Assembly: GCA_944472155.2 (NCBI GenBank) | Contig: OX235271.1 | Coordinates: forward strand, 95,431,256 to 95,495,255 | Length of the DNA stretch: 64,000 bases | Origin: Trichobilharzia szidati | Taxonomy: Eukaryota; Platyhelminthes; Trematoda; Strigeidida; Schistosomatidae | Direction of reading: 5' to 3' | In this document: positions 23,591 to 34,800 of the stretch, piece by piece | Position numbering within the stretch: position 1 is the first letter of the stretch | How the letters are laid out: every line of letters begins with the position of its first letter | Notes under the pieces: generated by a model | Told to the model about the DNA's origin: nothing | Seen by the model: only the letters and a program-made list of their open reading frames with translations | Databases searched by the model: none | Program-made: the position numbers and the translations under genes

Positions 23591-24126
23591 TTCCTTTGAA
23601 AGTTCGAGTTGTTTCGCTGGTAGCTTCTGGACTGTCATCTTTTGTGAGTTATCGTAGGCCTCTTGCTCAAGTGAAATCTATCGCAAGTTGTAGGCTTGAA
23701 TATACAATTAATTTGACCTTAATATCATGAAAAAGGGAAAGTTGCAATTTACACGTTGACTACGAATGTCAACATATTGACATAAACATACCATTTGTCC
23801 ACTTTTAACAAAATTTAGTCAGCTATATATTACAGGTCACATGTTTTCCCCCCCCCCCCTTGGAAAACTCGTAATCACATGCCAACAATCTAATGAAACT
23901 TCATCGCGTTAACTTCCTTCTTTCAATATTACTATTTCAATACAGAAATATTTTTAAAATTATGACTGAAAAATAGGTCATTTTCAGCTTATTTCCCCTT
24001 TTATGCACAAATACTTACATGGATTAGAAAATGTGTTTCGTTTACAAAAATTTCAAATAGCAATGGGAATTCACCAGCGTTTTTCAGTTACTTAAATAGA
24101 TTTGATAATGCCCAAATACTCATTTT
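23591..24126 (+). other. Intronic sequence with a short poly-C run
   Basis: Nothing coding was recognised. A run of eleven C lies at about 23848-23858. Confidence 0.4.
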
Positions 24127-25110
24127 TTAGCGTCATGCCTTTGAAATACAAACGCAGTCTTATAAAGTGGTTGGTCTGTACACCAGGAGTAATCTGCTGT
24201 GATGAATGTCTTAATGAAGAGCTTAATATTATTAAACAGTTATTGAGTGAAAACATTTATCCGGAGTAATTCATCGATTTTAATATGAACCAAAAGTTAA
24301 GGCATATCAAAGTAACAACAATCCCGAAAAAGGCCTTATTCCTACAACTTCAGTTTCTAGGGGATAATATCAGCGAGATATTAACACAACGCCTTAGGAA
24401 TGTGATAATAATAGCATTGACTACTGCTGAATTATGCGGTGTCTTCAAAACAACCCGTATTTCGCGTTCAGGAGTAAAAGATAAACTACTTAATTTCGCC
24501 TCTTCTATGTGTATTGACCAATTTGACAGCTCCTGTGGAGCCAGTTACATTGGCTGTACGATTAGGTGTGTTTCCGCACACCATCTTGCGTGGTTAAAGA
24601 AGGGACAAACAAAGTTCATTCATAGCTCTACTCTATCACATCTTGTGGATACAGAACACAAGATTGATGTCAACGAGGCTCTCAAAGTCATCTACAGTTT
24701 ACCAACTAATCTTAACTTCACCGTAAGAGTTTGTCTACTACATACTGGGGAGGCCACCTGTCGGGATCTACATTAAGAAATCTAACTTGTGTATCCAAAA
24801 GAAGTTGGTGCAGATACTGTCCTTACCTTGGCCATCAAGGTTTCAATGATCCTCAATTTTTTGTGGAAATATCCTAATTTTATTTGTTATTCTATTTGGC
24901 ACTATATTTTTATGCTTATTATAATTTATGCATCTCTCGTGAACAGTAATTCCACTTATCTTACTTAACGAATCGATATTATTTAAATAACACCAATATT
25001 GATATTGACGACTATTCTAGAATATTCTATGTACATAAACATATATATAATTGTAGAGCCAGAAGATGAAATTATCAAAAAGGATATTCTTTGCTCAATT
25101 ACTTTGTTTT
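24127..25110 (+). mobile_element. PLE-b copy: RT end, GIY-YIG endonuclease and 3' tail
   Basis: About 24130-24260 reads PLKYKRSLIKWLVCTPG and then DECLNEELNIIKQLLSENIYP, the usual PLE segment after the RT. After a stop the open frame 24285-24776 has KKALFLQLQFLGDNISEILT and SSCGASYIGCTIRCVS (GIY-YIG core), then LSHLVDTEHKIDVNEALKVI. A frameshift near 24760 precedes NLCIQKKLVQILSLPWPS. The tail (aggatattctttgctc) ends near 25110. This is the longest PLE-b copy in the window but lacks the RT catalytic part. Confidence 0.87.
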
Positions 25111-26237
25111 TCCTAAATATCTAAATAAATATTTTCGCTATATTGAAATCCGCAAATAGTTCATCTACAAAACTTTCAATGAGATATCAAGTGAATTAGA
25201 TACAGACTTACGGTAAAATGTGAAATTCCTTTAGGATTTCAAACATTATTTAACAGTTTGTTTTACCTGATGCCTAATAAATAGCATAGGAAATAGTTTT
25301 GAATGAGTGTGACAGAGCTTTTGCAATGTAACCATTAAGAGATCAGTGAATATGGTCTGGTTATCAATTTATTCAATTGGATTTCTCTTTAGTGTGATTC
25401 AAACACTTATTTTCAATGCTGATAGGATATAAGTGCAGAATGCATTCCATTGTTATGTCTCTAAATGGCAATGTCACACATCAACAGCGTTTTCAAGTTC
25501 GTTTTCTAGTTTGCCTGGATTCTTTATGCACGGTTATATGAATATGCAAAGAATTATGACTACTGGGCATATCCTGATTTAAGACATCCATTTATACTGC
25601 GAAAAATCTGTTTTCCTTTAAAACATCAGTGTGTAGAAGATAACATCATAACCAGTCGATATCTGTTTACCCCTGACAGCTGACATCTCTATATTTGTGT
25701 ATACAAACACGTAAATCTATTTGCATTACTTTTAATTTGTCTAAAGAAAAGTTTTTCAACAGATATTACTGTTTAAATCATCAAATCATACAGATACGTC
25801 AGAAATGAATATTAAAAGTAATCCGTCAATTGTCAGATATGCAGATCAAGACGAAGGTTAACTTCAATCGTCTTTGAATACCAAAATTATTCAGATCACA
25901 ATATGTAATCTGCTGGATACTGTAAATGGTAATCACGAAAATAAGCAGGTTAGCAGGAGGATACATACTACTGAAAGATATGAGTAGTCTGAATCCAGTA
26001 ACATCTGACAGTCAGATCAAAGTTTGTATACTAAATATTAAACCTACTGTAACCATAATTACTACATCTCATGTTCATTAGTTGTCCAACTGATGTGGAT
26101 TATTGGTGAGATAATGATTATTGAGTTAGTTAGTATTAAAAACACGCTTCATGCGAAGTAATTTTGGACTACTGATGTAATTTCACTTAAATTGTCTTAT
26201 AAATAAGTATTTTCTTCTACACTTATTTTCATTCAAG
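25111..26237 (+). other. Intronic sequence, nothing recognised
   Basis: About 1.1 kb without a recognised gene or repeat. Confidence 0.4.
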
Positions 26238-26655
26238 TATTGGTATTTTGTAGGGATTTTGTTTGATTGGTTGGAGGATTTCATCATGAGCTGACATTTG
26301 TTAGAGAACCATTGGAAAATCAGCTGTTTCGTCCTGGTTTGGGACTCTTCATCAGTATGCACCCCCACAGGGTTTCGTACCCAGGAGCTCGCCTTGTAAC
26401 CAGAAGGAGTCTACCACGTAGACCCTCATCGAAGACATTGGTTGAGGATAGCACTACATAACAAACTGACAAGGTTAGAATTCACGCGTCACTAAGCTAT
26501 GACCCAAGTGGCTGAATGGTCAGCGAGCTTGTTGTCATAATCTGAAGGCCCCGGGTTCGACTCCTGGGGGGGCTGTTGGTGCGCACTGCTGAAGAGCCCC
26601 GAACTAAGGTGAAGGAGAAGTCCAGTACCCCCCGGTTTCCAATGATGTCTAACAG
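26238..26655. repeat. SINE-1A inverted composite (minus piece then plus piece)
   Basis: At 26238-26387 lie the minus-strand 3' end and hammerhead-like segment. From about 26388 the plus orientation takes over, with a partial head, then 5' region, then a second head (box B gggttcgactcc at 26554). The second hammerhead-like segment (cactg ctgaaga, 26582-26593) is notable because its core is CTGAAGA with C3 retained, although its stem II is scrambled. Confidence 0.8.
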
Positions 26656-27559
26656 CTGTTTGCTGGTGACAAAATATACACTGAAATTTATTTAGATCCA
26701 GGCAGTCAGTTTACCGTCATTAGAATAAGAAGTTTTGTTTCAACTACAGAGAAAATGTAAATATTTAGTCCGTTTCCGTCTGAAAAATAAATAACAGTCT
26801 GAAATTTAGGTTTAGTCTCATTCACATCTATTCTTAACCAATATAGTAGGCCTTGTAGTCATTCAAAAGTGTGTACTTTTTCTCTGTACCCTTTTCTAGA
26901 AAAAAGCTGGAATATTTATATTACAGACTATGTATTCTAAACTTCAACAAATAGCAAAATATTTTTATATTTTGTCATTCTTCAATTTCTAGAAATTCCC
27001 TATTTCTTTTGAGATTAAAATCCGCACTACTGTGATGCACTATAATGTTCAACAGAGTCTTGTCAGTTTATTTAGGGTCTGCTTCACACGCTATACCCAT
27101 AAATGTCCTCTTCATGCCTACAGAAATATAGAATGGCACACGGGGTACTATTGTACTGAGGCGAACAAACTTGAGTCACCATCTTTGTTACAACCTTGAA
27201 CCAGAAGCATGACGTAACTGGAATAAAAGAACGATTAAAACTAAAAGAAAGATTCAGTAAACGTAATAAAAGCTGAATTATTCCGTCCTGATTTATGAGT
27301 TTTCATGTAGGGATTTTTAACACTGTGAGACTTCACTTTCCCGTAACACTCAGAACAACACTTACAGACACTATGTACTACAGTTATATTCCCGTCTGGC
27401 TATTCTCCACTTCTTCTTAGCCTAAGTTATTCAGTGCGATTCATGAATTTCTTGACCATTTTATAAACGAATAGCTTAGTAAGATCTCAAAATAATGCTA
27501 TTCATATATAGTATTACAAACGTAATGACAGAGGAAATGACTTCACCACATTATCTCAC
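26656..27559 (+). other. Intronic sequence, nothing recognised
   Basis: About 0.9 kb. No coding or repeat signal recognised. Confidence 0.4.
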
Positions 27560-28202
27560 CAAATCTTCAAAATCAAAAAGACTCAAGTAAATGACAGTGT
27601 AGTCATGGTATCCTTTGCTTTCACGACGTGATACACATCAATTGGTCTAAAACTAGCAAAAGAAATTATGTAACAACTAGTCTGTAATGAAGGGGACATA
27701 AAAACACAATGTTCAGCCTGGATGGAACTCATACAACTATGTCTTATAACATATTTTCGATTCAGTAACCTGATACATGAACAAATAAAAGGAACATCAA
27801 TGGAATCAGCCATATGAAGATTAACTGCTGAAGCCGTTATACAAAGACTGGAATTGAAAGCTCTACCCATAATCAAACCAGAATTCTGGGCATACTGTGT
27901 TGATGACACATCTGTAACAACTAAAAGAATCGATTTAGAGTATACCCATAGATTAATCAACAATATTTCCGAAGACATTAAATTCACAAGAGAAGAAGAA
28001 ACAGATAATCAAATTCCTTTCGCAGATGTCTGAACCAAAAGACCAAATACAGGATTTTTTGAAAACACAGGTGTACAGGAAATCAGCATACACAGATCAA
28101 ATATTTAACCATAATAGCAATAATCCAATGAATCACAAAAGAAACTGTACGTAAACATTGTTTAAAGGAATTTAATTTGTGAATGGTGACTAGCAGTGGA
28201 AT

Positions 28203-28243
28203 CCAGGATGCGCATTTCGTCCTATTCGGGACTCGTCAACTGG
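28203..28243 (-). ncRNA. Hammerhead ribozyme (Sm-alpha), left unit
   Basis: On the minus strand: stem I CCAG/CTGG, core TTGACGA (C3 changed to T), stem II GTCC/GGAC, GAA, stem III ATGCGCAT (palindromic, no loop), C at the cleavage position. Same architecture as the right unit. The C3 change probably weakens or abolishes activity. Confidence 0.85.
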
Positions 28244-28566
28244 ATGTACCTGCATTTCCCAGTGAGTGATGATGTTCCCACCGAGGCTTGAACCCAGTGC
28301 CCTTAGTTTCAAACGCCAAAGCGTTATTCACTGAACCACTTTGGCCACGAGAGCTAACTCTTGTGCAACGGGTCATACTAACTTAATTGAATTAGAGATT
28401 TTCCCGTCGATTGATTGGACCGAAGTGCTCGGTCTCAGGTTGACATGTCGACTTCTTGTACAGATGCTTCGACGATGTCCGGGTAACGCTTTGAGGTTTG
28501 AAACTAAGGGTACTGGGTTCGAGCCTCGATGGGAATATCATCACTCACTGGGAAATGCAGAAACAC

Positions 28567-28607
28567 CCAGCTGACGAGTCCCAAATAGGACGAAATGCGC
28601 ATCCTGG
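28567..28607 (+). ncRNA. Hammerhead ribozyme (Sm-alpha), right unit, intact core
   Basis: Stem I is CCAG (28567-28570) with CTGG (28604-28607). The core is CTGACGA (28571-28577), stem II is GTCC with GGAC across 28578-28591, GAA is 28592-28594, stem III ATGCGCAT is 28595-28602 and the cleavage nucleotide is C28603. All conserved positions are present (position 7 is free to vary). This matches the known self-cleaving motif of schistosome Sm-alpha satellite/SINE RNA. Confidence 0.93.
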
Positions 28608-29046
28608 ATTCCACTGCTAGTCACCATCCACAAATTAAATTGTTTTAAAGAGTTCCAACACACTGTATCACTCCAGTGCTCAGGAGAATTGAAGAAAAAT
28701 GGGTATTAACTATCTTCAAGAAAATGGATACTCCTACAATTTCACCAAAAAATATTCTAAAACTCGAATCAAACTGCCAGAAAAAAATCACCCCTAAAAG
28801 CCACAAGAAAATTCCTTATACTATACTATATTTAAAGAATATCTCCGAAAAATGCCTAGAATACTAAAACCATTCGGAATAGATATGGTACACAAGCCAA
28901 AACAATCACTTCACTCAATATTGTGCAGACTAAAAGATCCAACAACAAAAGAAGGCAAGATCAATACCATCCACAAAATAAATTTCATGAAATGTGATAA
29001 ACACTACATTGGCTGGCGTGGGCATTCCATTCGATTAAGAGTCCAA

Positions 29047-29391
29047 GAATATATATATATATTTGGTTACGGATTTCCTCATGAGCTGACATCAGTTAGA
29101 GAACCATTGGAAAACCTGTAGGGAGTACTGAACAGCTGTTTCGTCCTAGCCCTTTGGGACTCTTCATCAGTACGCACTCAACGCCATGCTTCGAACCCAG
29201 GATCTTCTCGTTACATGGCTAGCGAGCTCGTAGACCATTAGGTCACTGGGACCCAATCCAATGGCCAGTCCATGAATTCTAACTTCTGCCAATTCACAAC
29301 ATAGCGCAACTGCTAGCCAATGTCTTCGGTGAGTATTTGTCCTCACACCCGACCTGCTGCGCCCTACTGGTCACGACTTGAATATATATTT
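29047..29391 (-). repeat. SINE-1A copy nested in PLE-c
   Basis: The target duplication gaatatatat is seen at the left edge (about 29047-29056) and right edge (about 29382-29391). It is a near-complete minus-strand copy with box B complement (ttcgaacccag near 29190) and 5' region to 29380. Confidence 0.9.
29125..29173 (-). ncRNA. Hammerhead-like motif of SINE-1A (best example)
   Basis: On the minus strand: stem I GTACTG/CAGTAC (6 bp, perfect), core ATGAAGA, stem II GTCC/GGAC with a 10-base loop, GAA, stem III ACAGCTGT (palindromic, no loop), T at the cleavage position. Against the hammerhead core CUGANGA only C3 differs (A). C3 is catalytically important, so the present copy is probably inactive. 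I infer descent from an active hammerhead. Confidence 0.65.
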
Positions 29392-29640
29392 GTTGTGAAA
29401 AGACGCTACATGTATTCTTTCATATCGATGTATGTGAACAATTATGGATATCATTTTGATTAGGAAAATGTATAAATTTTAAACAGAGGAGATACTACAT
29501 GTTATAGGGAATTTCCGGATGTCTGGTACTGAGATGAATCAACAGTTAATAGATGCATTACTATAGCTCAAATCTATCAACTCAAAAAGAATAAATCAGA
29601 TGACCAAAAGGTTCAAATTCCAAATCTGTAGGAATGATCA

Positions 29641-30010
29641 ATAAATTAACAACCAATCACCACTATGATGGTCAGGAGCTACAAGCATATCATTCATGGA
29701 GAATTCAAATAAGTCCACTTCATATTAAAGCTCACGATTGATATGTTTTCTAAAAGGACAGCAAAAGCTTCTCAATCAAATCAACAAAATCAGAGAATAT
29801 AATCAAATCAAAATTATTAAAAGTATTTATTCCTAATGATAAGTTTTTACCTGTTTTAATGATATTGCCTTAACTAGAGAGTATTTTGTGTAAAATCAAT
29901 CTCTACATTGTTATTTATTGGAATATCTGCTCTGAAAGTGTGCCACCGAAACCAAATAACTAAGTAAATAGTAATAACTAGTCTACACAAGAATTTCAAA
30001 ATATTCGATT
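29641..30010 (+). other. Intronic sequence, nothing recognised
   Basis: No gene or repeat recognised. Confidence 0.35.
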
Positions 30011-30772
30011 ATTGGTTAGTAGGGATTGTGTTTGATTGATTACAGGATTTCATTATGAGCTGACATCAGTTAGAGGACCATTGAAAAAAACCCGCAAGGA
30101 GTACTACCAGAGAGCTGTTTCATCCCAATCCTTTGAGACTCTTCATCAGTACGCACCCACCACCACGGTTCAAACCCAGGACCTTATGGTTACACGGATA
30201 GCGAGCTTCTAGACCATTAGGCCACTGGGACTAGATCCAATGGCTAGTCCATGAATTCTAACTTCTGCCGATTCGCGACCACTTCTCAATGTCTTCTTCG
30301 ATGAGTAATTGTCCTCGCCTTCAACCTCTTGCACCCCACTGGTCACTGCTTCCTACCAGAACTCCAGATAATTGCCTGAATACAGCCAGTCACTAGTGAG
30401 CATCTCATTGATATTCAAGTATTAGTTTGTAGGGATTTCGTTTGATTGGTTGGAGGGTTTCATCATGAGCTGACATCATTTAGACTTCCTGGGTTCGAAT
30501 CGTGGTGGTGGGTGCTTACTGATAAAGAGTCCCTAAGAGCTAGGACGAAACATCTGTCAAGTACTCCCAGCTGGTTTTCCAATGGAATTCTCCAAGTAGT
30601 CAAACAAAATCCATACAAACCAATACTTTAAAATTGATCTGGCCCTATTCAGGTAGGTAGTTACCTGGGTTCTAGTGGGAAGTCGTGACCAGTAGAGTAC
30701 AGCAGGTCGTAGGTGAGGACAGTTACTCATCAAAGAAGACATTGTTAAGTGGTCGCACTATGTCGTGAATAT
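30011..30772. repeat. SINE-1A cluster: two tandem minus units, then inverted plus pieces
   Basis: 30011-30410 is a full minus-strand copy. At about 30410 its 5' end meets the 3' end of another minus unit (30420-30485), a head-to-tail junction. This switches at about 30486 to plus-strand head, hammerhead-like segment (30508-30560) and 3' end, which at about 30640 joins the 5' region of yet another plus unit (to 30772). Confidence 0.82.
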
Positions 30773-31569
30773 CAAAATATTTTTTCTTCGTTTTTATATG
30801 GATAACACCTTAATGAAATTATGGTATTCTTTGGTGTTGACATTATTAACCCTTCTTTCAACTGTTTAAATCATTTCTGTGTGACAAGCAAACCTACTAA
30901 TAATAAACTTCTTTTATTGATTATTCTTAAGAATCAGTTACAAAATAGTTTTAACATATCACCAAGTGTAGGCAGAAAGAAGAAAATACAGAGAGGGAGA
31001 AAAGAAAAGAGTAAAGCGGGAAGACGTTAAATTGTCTTGCCTGTATTTTATCTCCATTCTAAATCTTTGTCACGTTTATCCACAGTAAATTTTCTGTCAT
31101 AGGCTAAAGTGTATCACAGTACAATAGAAAAAAGAAATATTTTCGAATGTTCTATATGTCTTTAGGCATATGACAGTAGATTTACCTGATTTTCCGACAT
31201 TTCTACCTTTCACAAACAAATCGTATCTATGTTTATTGATAAATAAAGCCTTGCTTATGATAAATTAATGTAAATATGCATACGAAAATATTATTGTTTA
31301 TTTTTCCAAGAAAAAAACAGTGTTATATATTTCTAAAAAGAAATGTAAATGAATATTTGTTGTAGTTTCTGCAGGCTACCTAGTTGTTACGGTATGCGTT
31401 TCTAGAAATATTTGAAGGAATACATATATATGTACATTTTAAACTATATTTCTTTTCAAACTGATCAATAAGTCATGAAACAAAACTAGCCTATATAATG
31501 TATGTCTACTTTTGGCGAAATCTAGAATGCATGTGTCCCCTTTTATTGTCAACAACACAATGGAATCTT
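30773..31569 (+). other. Intronic sequence, nothing recognised
   Basis: No recognised gene. A Lys/Arg-rich short frame near 30960-31030 is low complexity and not supported as coding. Confidence 0.4.
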
Positions 31570-31775
31570 CAGTAGTTGGTTTGTAAGGATTAGTTTTGTT
31601 TTTTTACGAGTTGATCACGGATTGATATCAGTTAGCGATTCATTGAAAACGAGCAGGGAGTACTGGACAGCTGTTTCATCCTAGCTCTTTGGGAATCATA
31701 GGCAGTACGCACCCACCGCCAGAGTTCGAACCCAGGACCTTCCTATGTAACCTTGTAACCGGGAGGTCCACGTTA
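31570..31775 (-). repeat. SINE-1B partial copy
   Basis: The 3' end at left (agttggtttgtaaggattag), then the hammerhead-like segment (gtactgg acagctgt, 31660-31675) and box B complement (gttcgaacccag, 31722). The 5' region is missing. Confidence 0.82.
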
Positions 31776-32814
31776 CTCATTCTGTCTTCGAGATTAGTAC
31801 TTTCGTTCTTTAGAGGTGACGTCAAAGATAACAACATTTGAAGGAATTACACTACTTCTCATACTGTAAGATGGATAGTTTTAACTGAATAGTGCCGAAT
31901 AGCAAACTGTTGATATAAAGCAAGACAGTAACAGACACATTAGTACCTTTTGTGTGAAATCAAGCTCTAGACAAATATCAAGAATAAATCAAAGACAAAG
32001 AATATGATTGGCTTATATGTACGTGGCTAACAAGACTAGCTATCACGACAGAAGTACTCTGCTTACTATCAAAAAACATACCAGTGATCTTCAAAGCCTA
32101 TTCAGGAAACTTGATTGTGAATCACCTGGCTGTTCACCAGGTATACTTAGTTCTTCCAACAAATATCATACAAACAGATGTCCGTTCAATATAAAGTTAG
32201 GTTACACTAGCGCAGTAGTAAATTCAAGAAGGAGACTATGTTTTCAAGAGTTTTAATGCTATCTGAAGTTCATTTTGTTTGAAATTCTGTCTTCAATACA
32301 TTATGGCAACGATAAAAAAGCCTGGAACAAGACAATGGTAAACCTACAGGCCATCGAGTTACTTATCTGGGCTTCTACCGTTTGATTCCTGATATCTAGC
32401 ATCTTTTCATGTAAATATCTACTGACTTTGTTGTGACATTACAAAAAAATTTATATTTCAAGTTAAGTTTCATCGCGAACTGACATAAGTTTGTCCCAGC
32501 CTAGGACTAAATGGCTGTCTGGTGCTACCCGCTTTCCAATACTCCTCCAACGGATGTCAGTTCTCCACAAAATCTGCCTTGAAAGTAAATCAATCCCCTT
32601 CAAACCAATAACTGAAAGTACTACTTATGAATAAGTACAGCCAGCCGCCAGAAGTATGACTAAGCACCACATCAGCCATTGTGTTGAAACACACCTGTCA
32701 AAAGGCCATAGATATAAGTTATACACTAGTCAATAATTGTGACTGAGTACGTCTAGGAAATTTGGTTGATGAAATTGTTGTTGAATAATCAACAATATAA
32801 CTCATATAATAGGG
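31776..32814 (+). other. Intronic sequence with a diverged SINE-1 remnant
   Basis: No gene recognised. At 32465-32600 the phrases gtttcatcgcgaactgacat and ctttccaatactcc resemble a short inverted SINE-1 remnant. Confidence 0.4.
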
Positions 32815-33145
32815 TAGGGAATAGCAGGTTGAAGGTGAGGCAGTAACTCATCGAAGAAGACACTGCAAAGTGGTCACTCTATGTCATGAATTGGCAGAAG
32901 TTAGAATTCATGAACTGGCCACTGGATCGGGTCCCAGTGGCTTCATGGTCTAGGAGCTCACTCGCCTTGTAACCAAAAGGTCCTGGGTTCGAACCCTGAT
33001 GGTGAGTGCGGGACTGATGAAGAGTCCCAAAGGGCTAGGATGAAACAGCCGTCCAGTACTCCCAGCTGGTTTTCCAGTGGTTCATGATGAATTCCTCCAA
33101 CCAATCAAAAAAAATCCCTACATTACCGATACTTCAAATAATATA
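32815..33145 (+). repeat. SINE-1A copy
   Basis: Begins in the 5' region (tgaaggtgaggcagtaactc), with box A and box B (gggttcgaaccctg, 32986) and hammerhead-like segment gactgatgaagagtccc with acagccgt-c-cagtac (33012-33060). The 3' end is near 33130. Confidence 0.86.
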
Positions 33146-34132
33146 GGCTTTTACATCTTCAATATTTATCATTAAGCGTTTAATAAATTACCTTGAAATA
33201 TAAAGTTCATAGAATTTTGTATTGTAGCTATCCCAGAATAATTCTTCAAACCTTTAGCAAGTGATTTTCATCAACACTTCACATCCTCATAACCTTTAGC
33301 TAATTCATTACTTAGACGAGATATTACGTTTTGCGTCATTATGATATTCATCAGTGCCTATTAATTATTATTCTATATGCAGTACACATTAAACTAACAA
33401 TACAAACCCCAACCCCTTTCTTCGGCTTCTCCTCTTTTGCTTCTCCTTCAACCTCCTTTTTAACTTTCGCTTTAATTTACTAAATACTAAACTATAGGCT
33501 ACACACACTGGAAAAAAATGTCGGTTAATTAATTAATTAATTTTTTATATACATTGGTAACAGACATAGAAATTAGGAAAATGTATATTCTTTTTTTCTT
33601 TTTTGGCAAAAACAAATAAAAAAGCGCTTCACTTTCTTTCTCCTGTTCCCATTTTCGTGTTACGTGTTATTTTGACCTAATTTTGGTGTTATACTGAAGT
33701 GGATGTTGGGCACCCACTTTGAACACATGTAAAAAAAGAAAAAGATGCTACAATCTTAACTACTTTCTGCATCACAACAGCCTTATCCTAATCGATAGAT
33801 AGATAGATTGATGAAAATATTTCTGTTCGTCATCAAATGGTATTTTTGGCATTTTACCTATAAAAAATTCTGTGTGTACACCTGTTTAGTTATTGATATT
33901 ATTATAAATATTATTACCACTGAGGTTGTTGTTGTTGTTATTAGTAATAATGTATTTCAAGGACAGACAGCCTATCCCAGTAACATATGTTCACACTCAT
34001 TTTTGTTAGCCATATCTATTCCCACTTAGAATTTCTTGGATGGTATATTGTTATTTACCGTTTGTCTACTTATGTATGGATAGTTTATATTCAACATCCT
34101 ACACAGTAAATAAACGAATCTGTAAACTTTTC
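33146..34132 (+). other. Intronic sequence, nothing recognised
   Basis: About 1 kb, AT-rich, with a short aatt-repeat near 33527-33542. No gene seen. Confidence 0.4.
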
Positions 34133-34522
34133 AAGAGTTGGTTTGCCAGGATTAGATTTGTTTTTACGAGTTTCACCATGGTTTGATATCAGTTAGAGAA
34201 CCACTGAAAACGAGCAGGGAGTACTGGACAGCTGTTTCATCCTAGCTCTTTGGGAATCATCGGCAGTACGCACCCACCAACGGGGTTCTAACCCAGGACC
34301 TTCCGGTTACAAGGTGAGCTCGTATACCATTCAGCCACTGGGACCCGACTCCTCAATGGCCAACCCATGAATTCTAACTTCTACCGATTCGTGAATTTAG
34401 AGCGACCATCAACCAATGTCATCGGTGGGAACTCCATCCTCACACTTGACTGGTTCTCGACTTCTCACTAGAACTCCAGGAAACTCCGTCCTGTAGCAAG
34501 TCACTACCGAGCATCAGATTAA
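34133..34522 (-). repeat. SINE-1B copy, full length
   Basis: Complete from 3' end (gttggtttgccaggattaga) through the hammerhead-like segment (34216-34270, core form CCGATGA) and head to the 5' end (cgagcatcagattaattttc). The 5' end runs directly into the 3' end of the next minus unit at about 34530. Confidence 0.9.
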
Positions 34523-34800
34523 TTTTCAATAGTTGGTTTGTATGGATTAGATTTGTTTTTACGAGTCTGACCATGGATTGATATCGCGCTAAATCATGGG
34601 TTGGCCATCGAGGAGTCGGGTCCCAGTGGCTGAATGGTATACGAGCTCACCTTGTAACCAGAAGGTCCTGGGTTCGAACCCCGTTGGTAGGTGCATGCTG
34701 CCAATGATTCCCAAAGAGCTAGGATGAAACAGCTGTCTAGTACTCCCTAGTTTTCAGTGGTTCTCTAACTGATATCAATCCGTGGACAAACTCGTAAAAA
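34523..34800. repeat. SINE-1B inverted pair (minus 3' end, then plus head to 3' end)
   Basis: 34523-34585 is a minus-strand 3' end. From about 34590 a plus-strand copy runs through box B (gggttcgaaccccg, 34669) and hammerhead-like segment (34690-34745) to its 3' end near 34800. Confidence 0.85.

Larger units (their letters stand above)
28172..28638. repeat. Sm-alpha-type SINE inverted dimer, head-to-head
   Basis: Two units face each other: the left on the minus strand, the right on the plus strand, tRNA-like heads central (box B complement near 28290 and gggttcgagcctc at 28518) and hammerhead ribozymes at the outer ends. The imperfect target duplication attgtttaaagga / attgttttaaagag (28158-28171, 28639-28653) shows that the dimer inserted as one unit into the PLE-c copy. 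Confidence 0.88.
27560..29640 (+). mobile_element. PLE-c copy, broken by two nested SINEs
   Basis: 27740-27980 reads RFSNLIHEQIKGTSMESAI then AEAVIQRLELKALPIIKPEF and WAYCVDDTSVTTKRID, the RT motif B region and a motif C with CVDD in place of YVDD. It continues SEDIKFTREEE. An Sm-alpha dimer interrupts at 28172-28638. The element then resumes with RRIEEKWVLTIFKK, ILKPFGIDMVHKPKQSLHSI and DKHYIGW (GIY-YIG start) up to 29046. A SINE-1 interrupts at 29047-29391, and VKRRYMYSFISMYVNNYGYH then SDDQKV ends it near 29630. Removing the two SINEs by eye gives the same order as the intact frame at 53430-54155. Multiple stops. Confidence 0.9.

Noticed and set aside
27583..27987. 134-codon minus-strand open frame
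   Set aside because: The plus strand of the same interval carries PLE reverse transcriptase motifs (CVDD box); the minus frame is a shadow.
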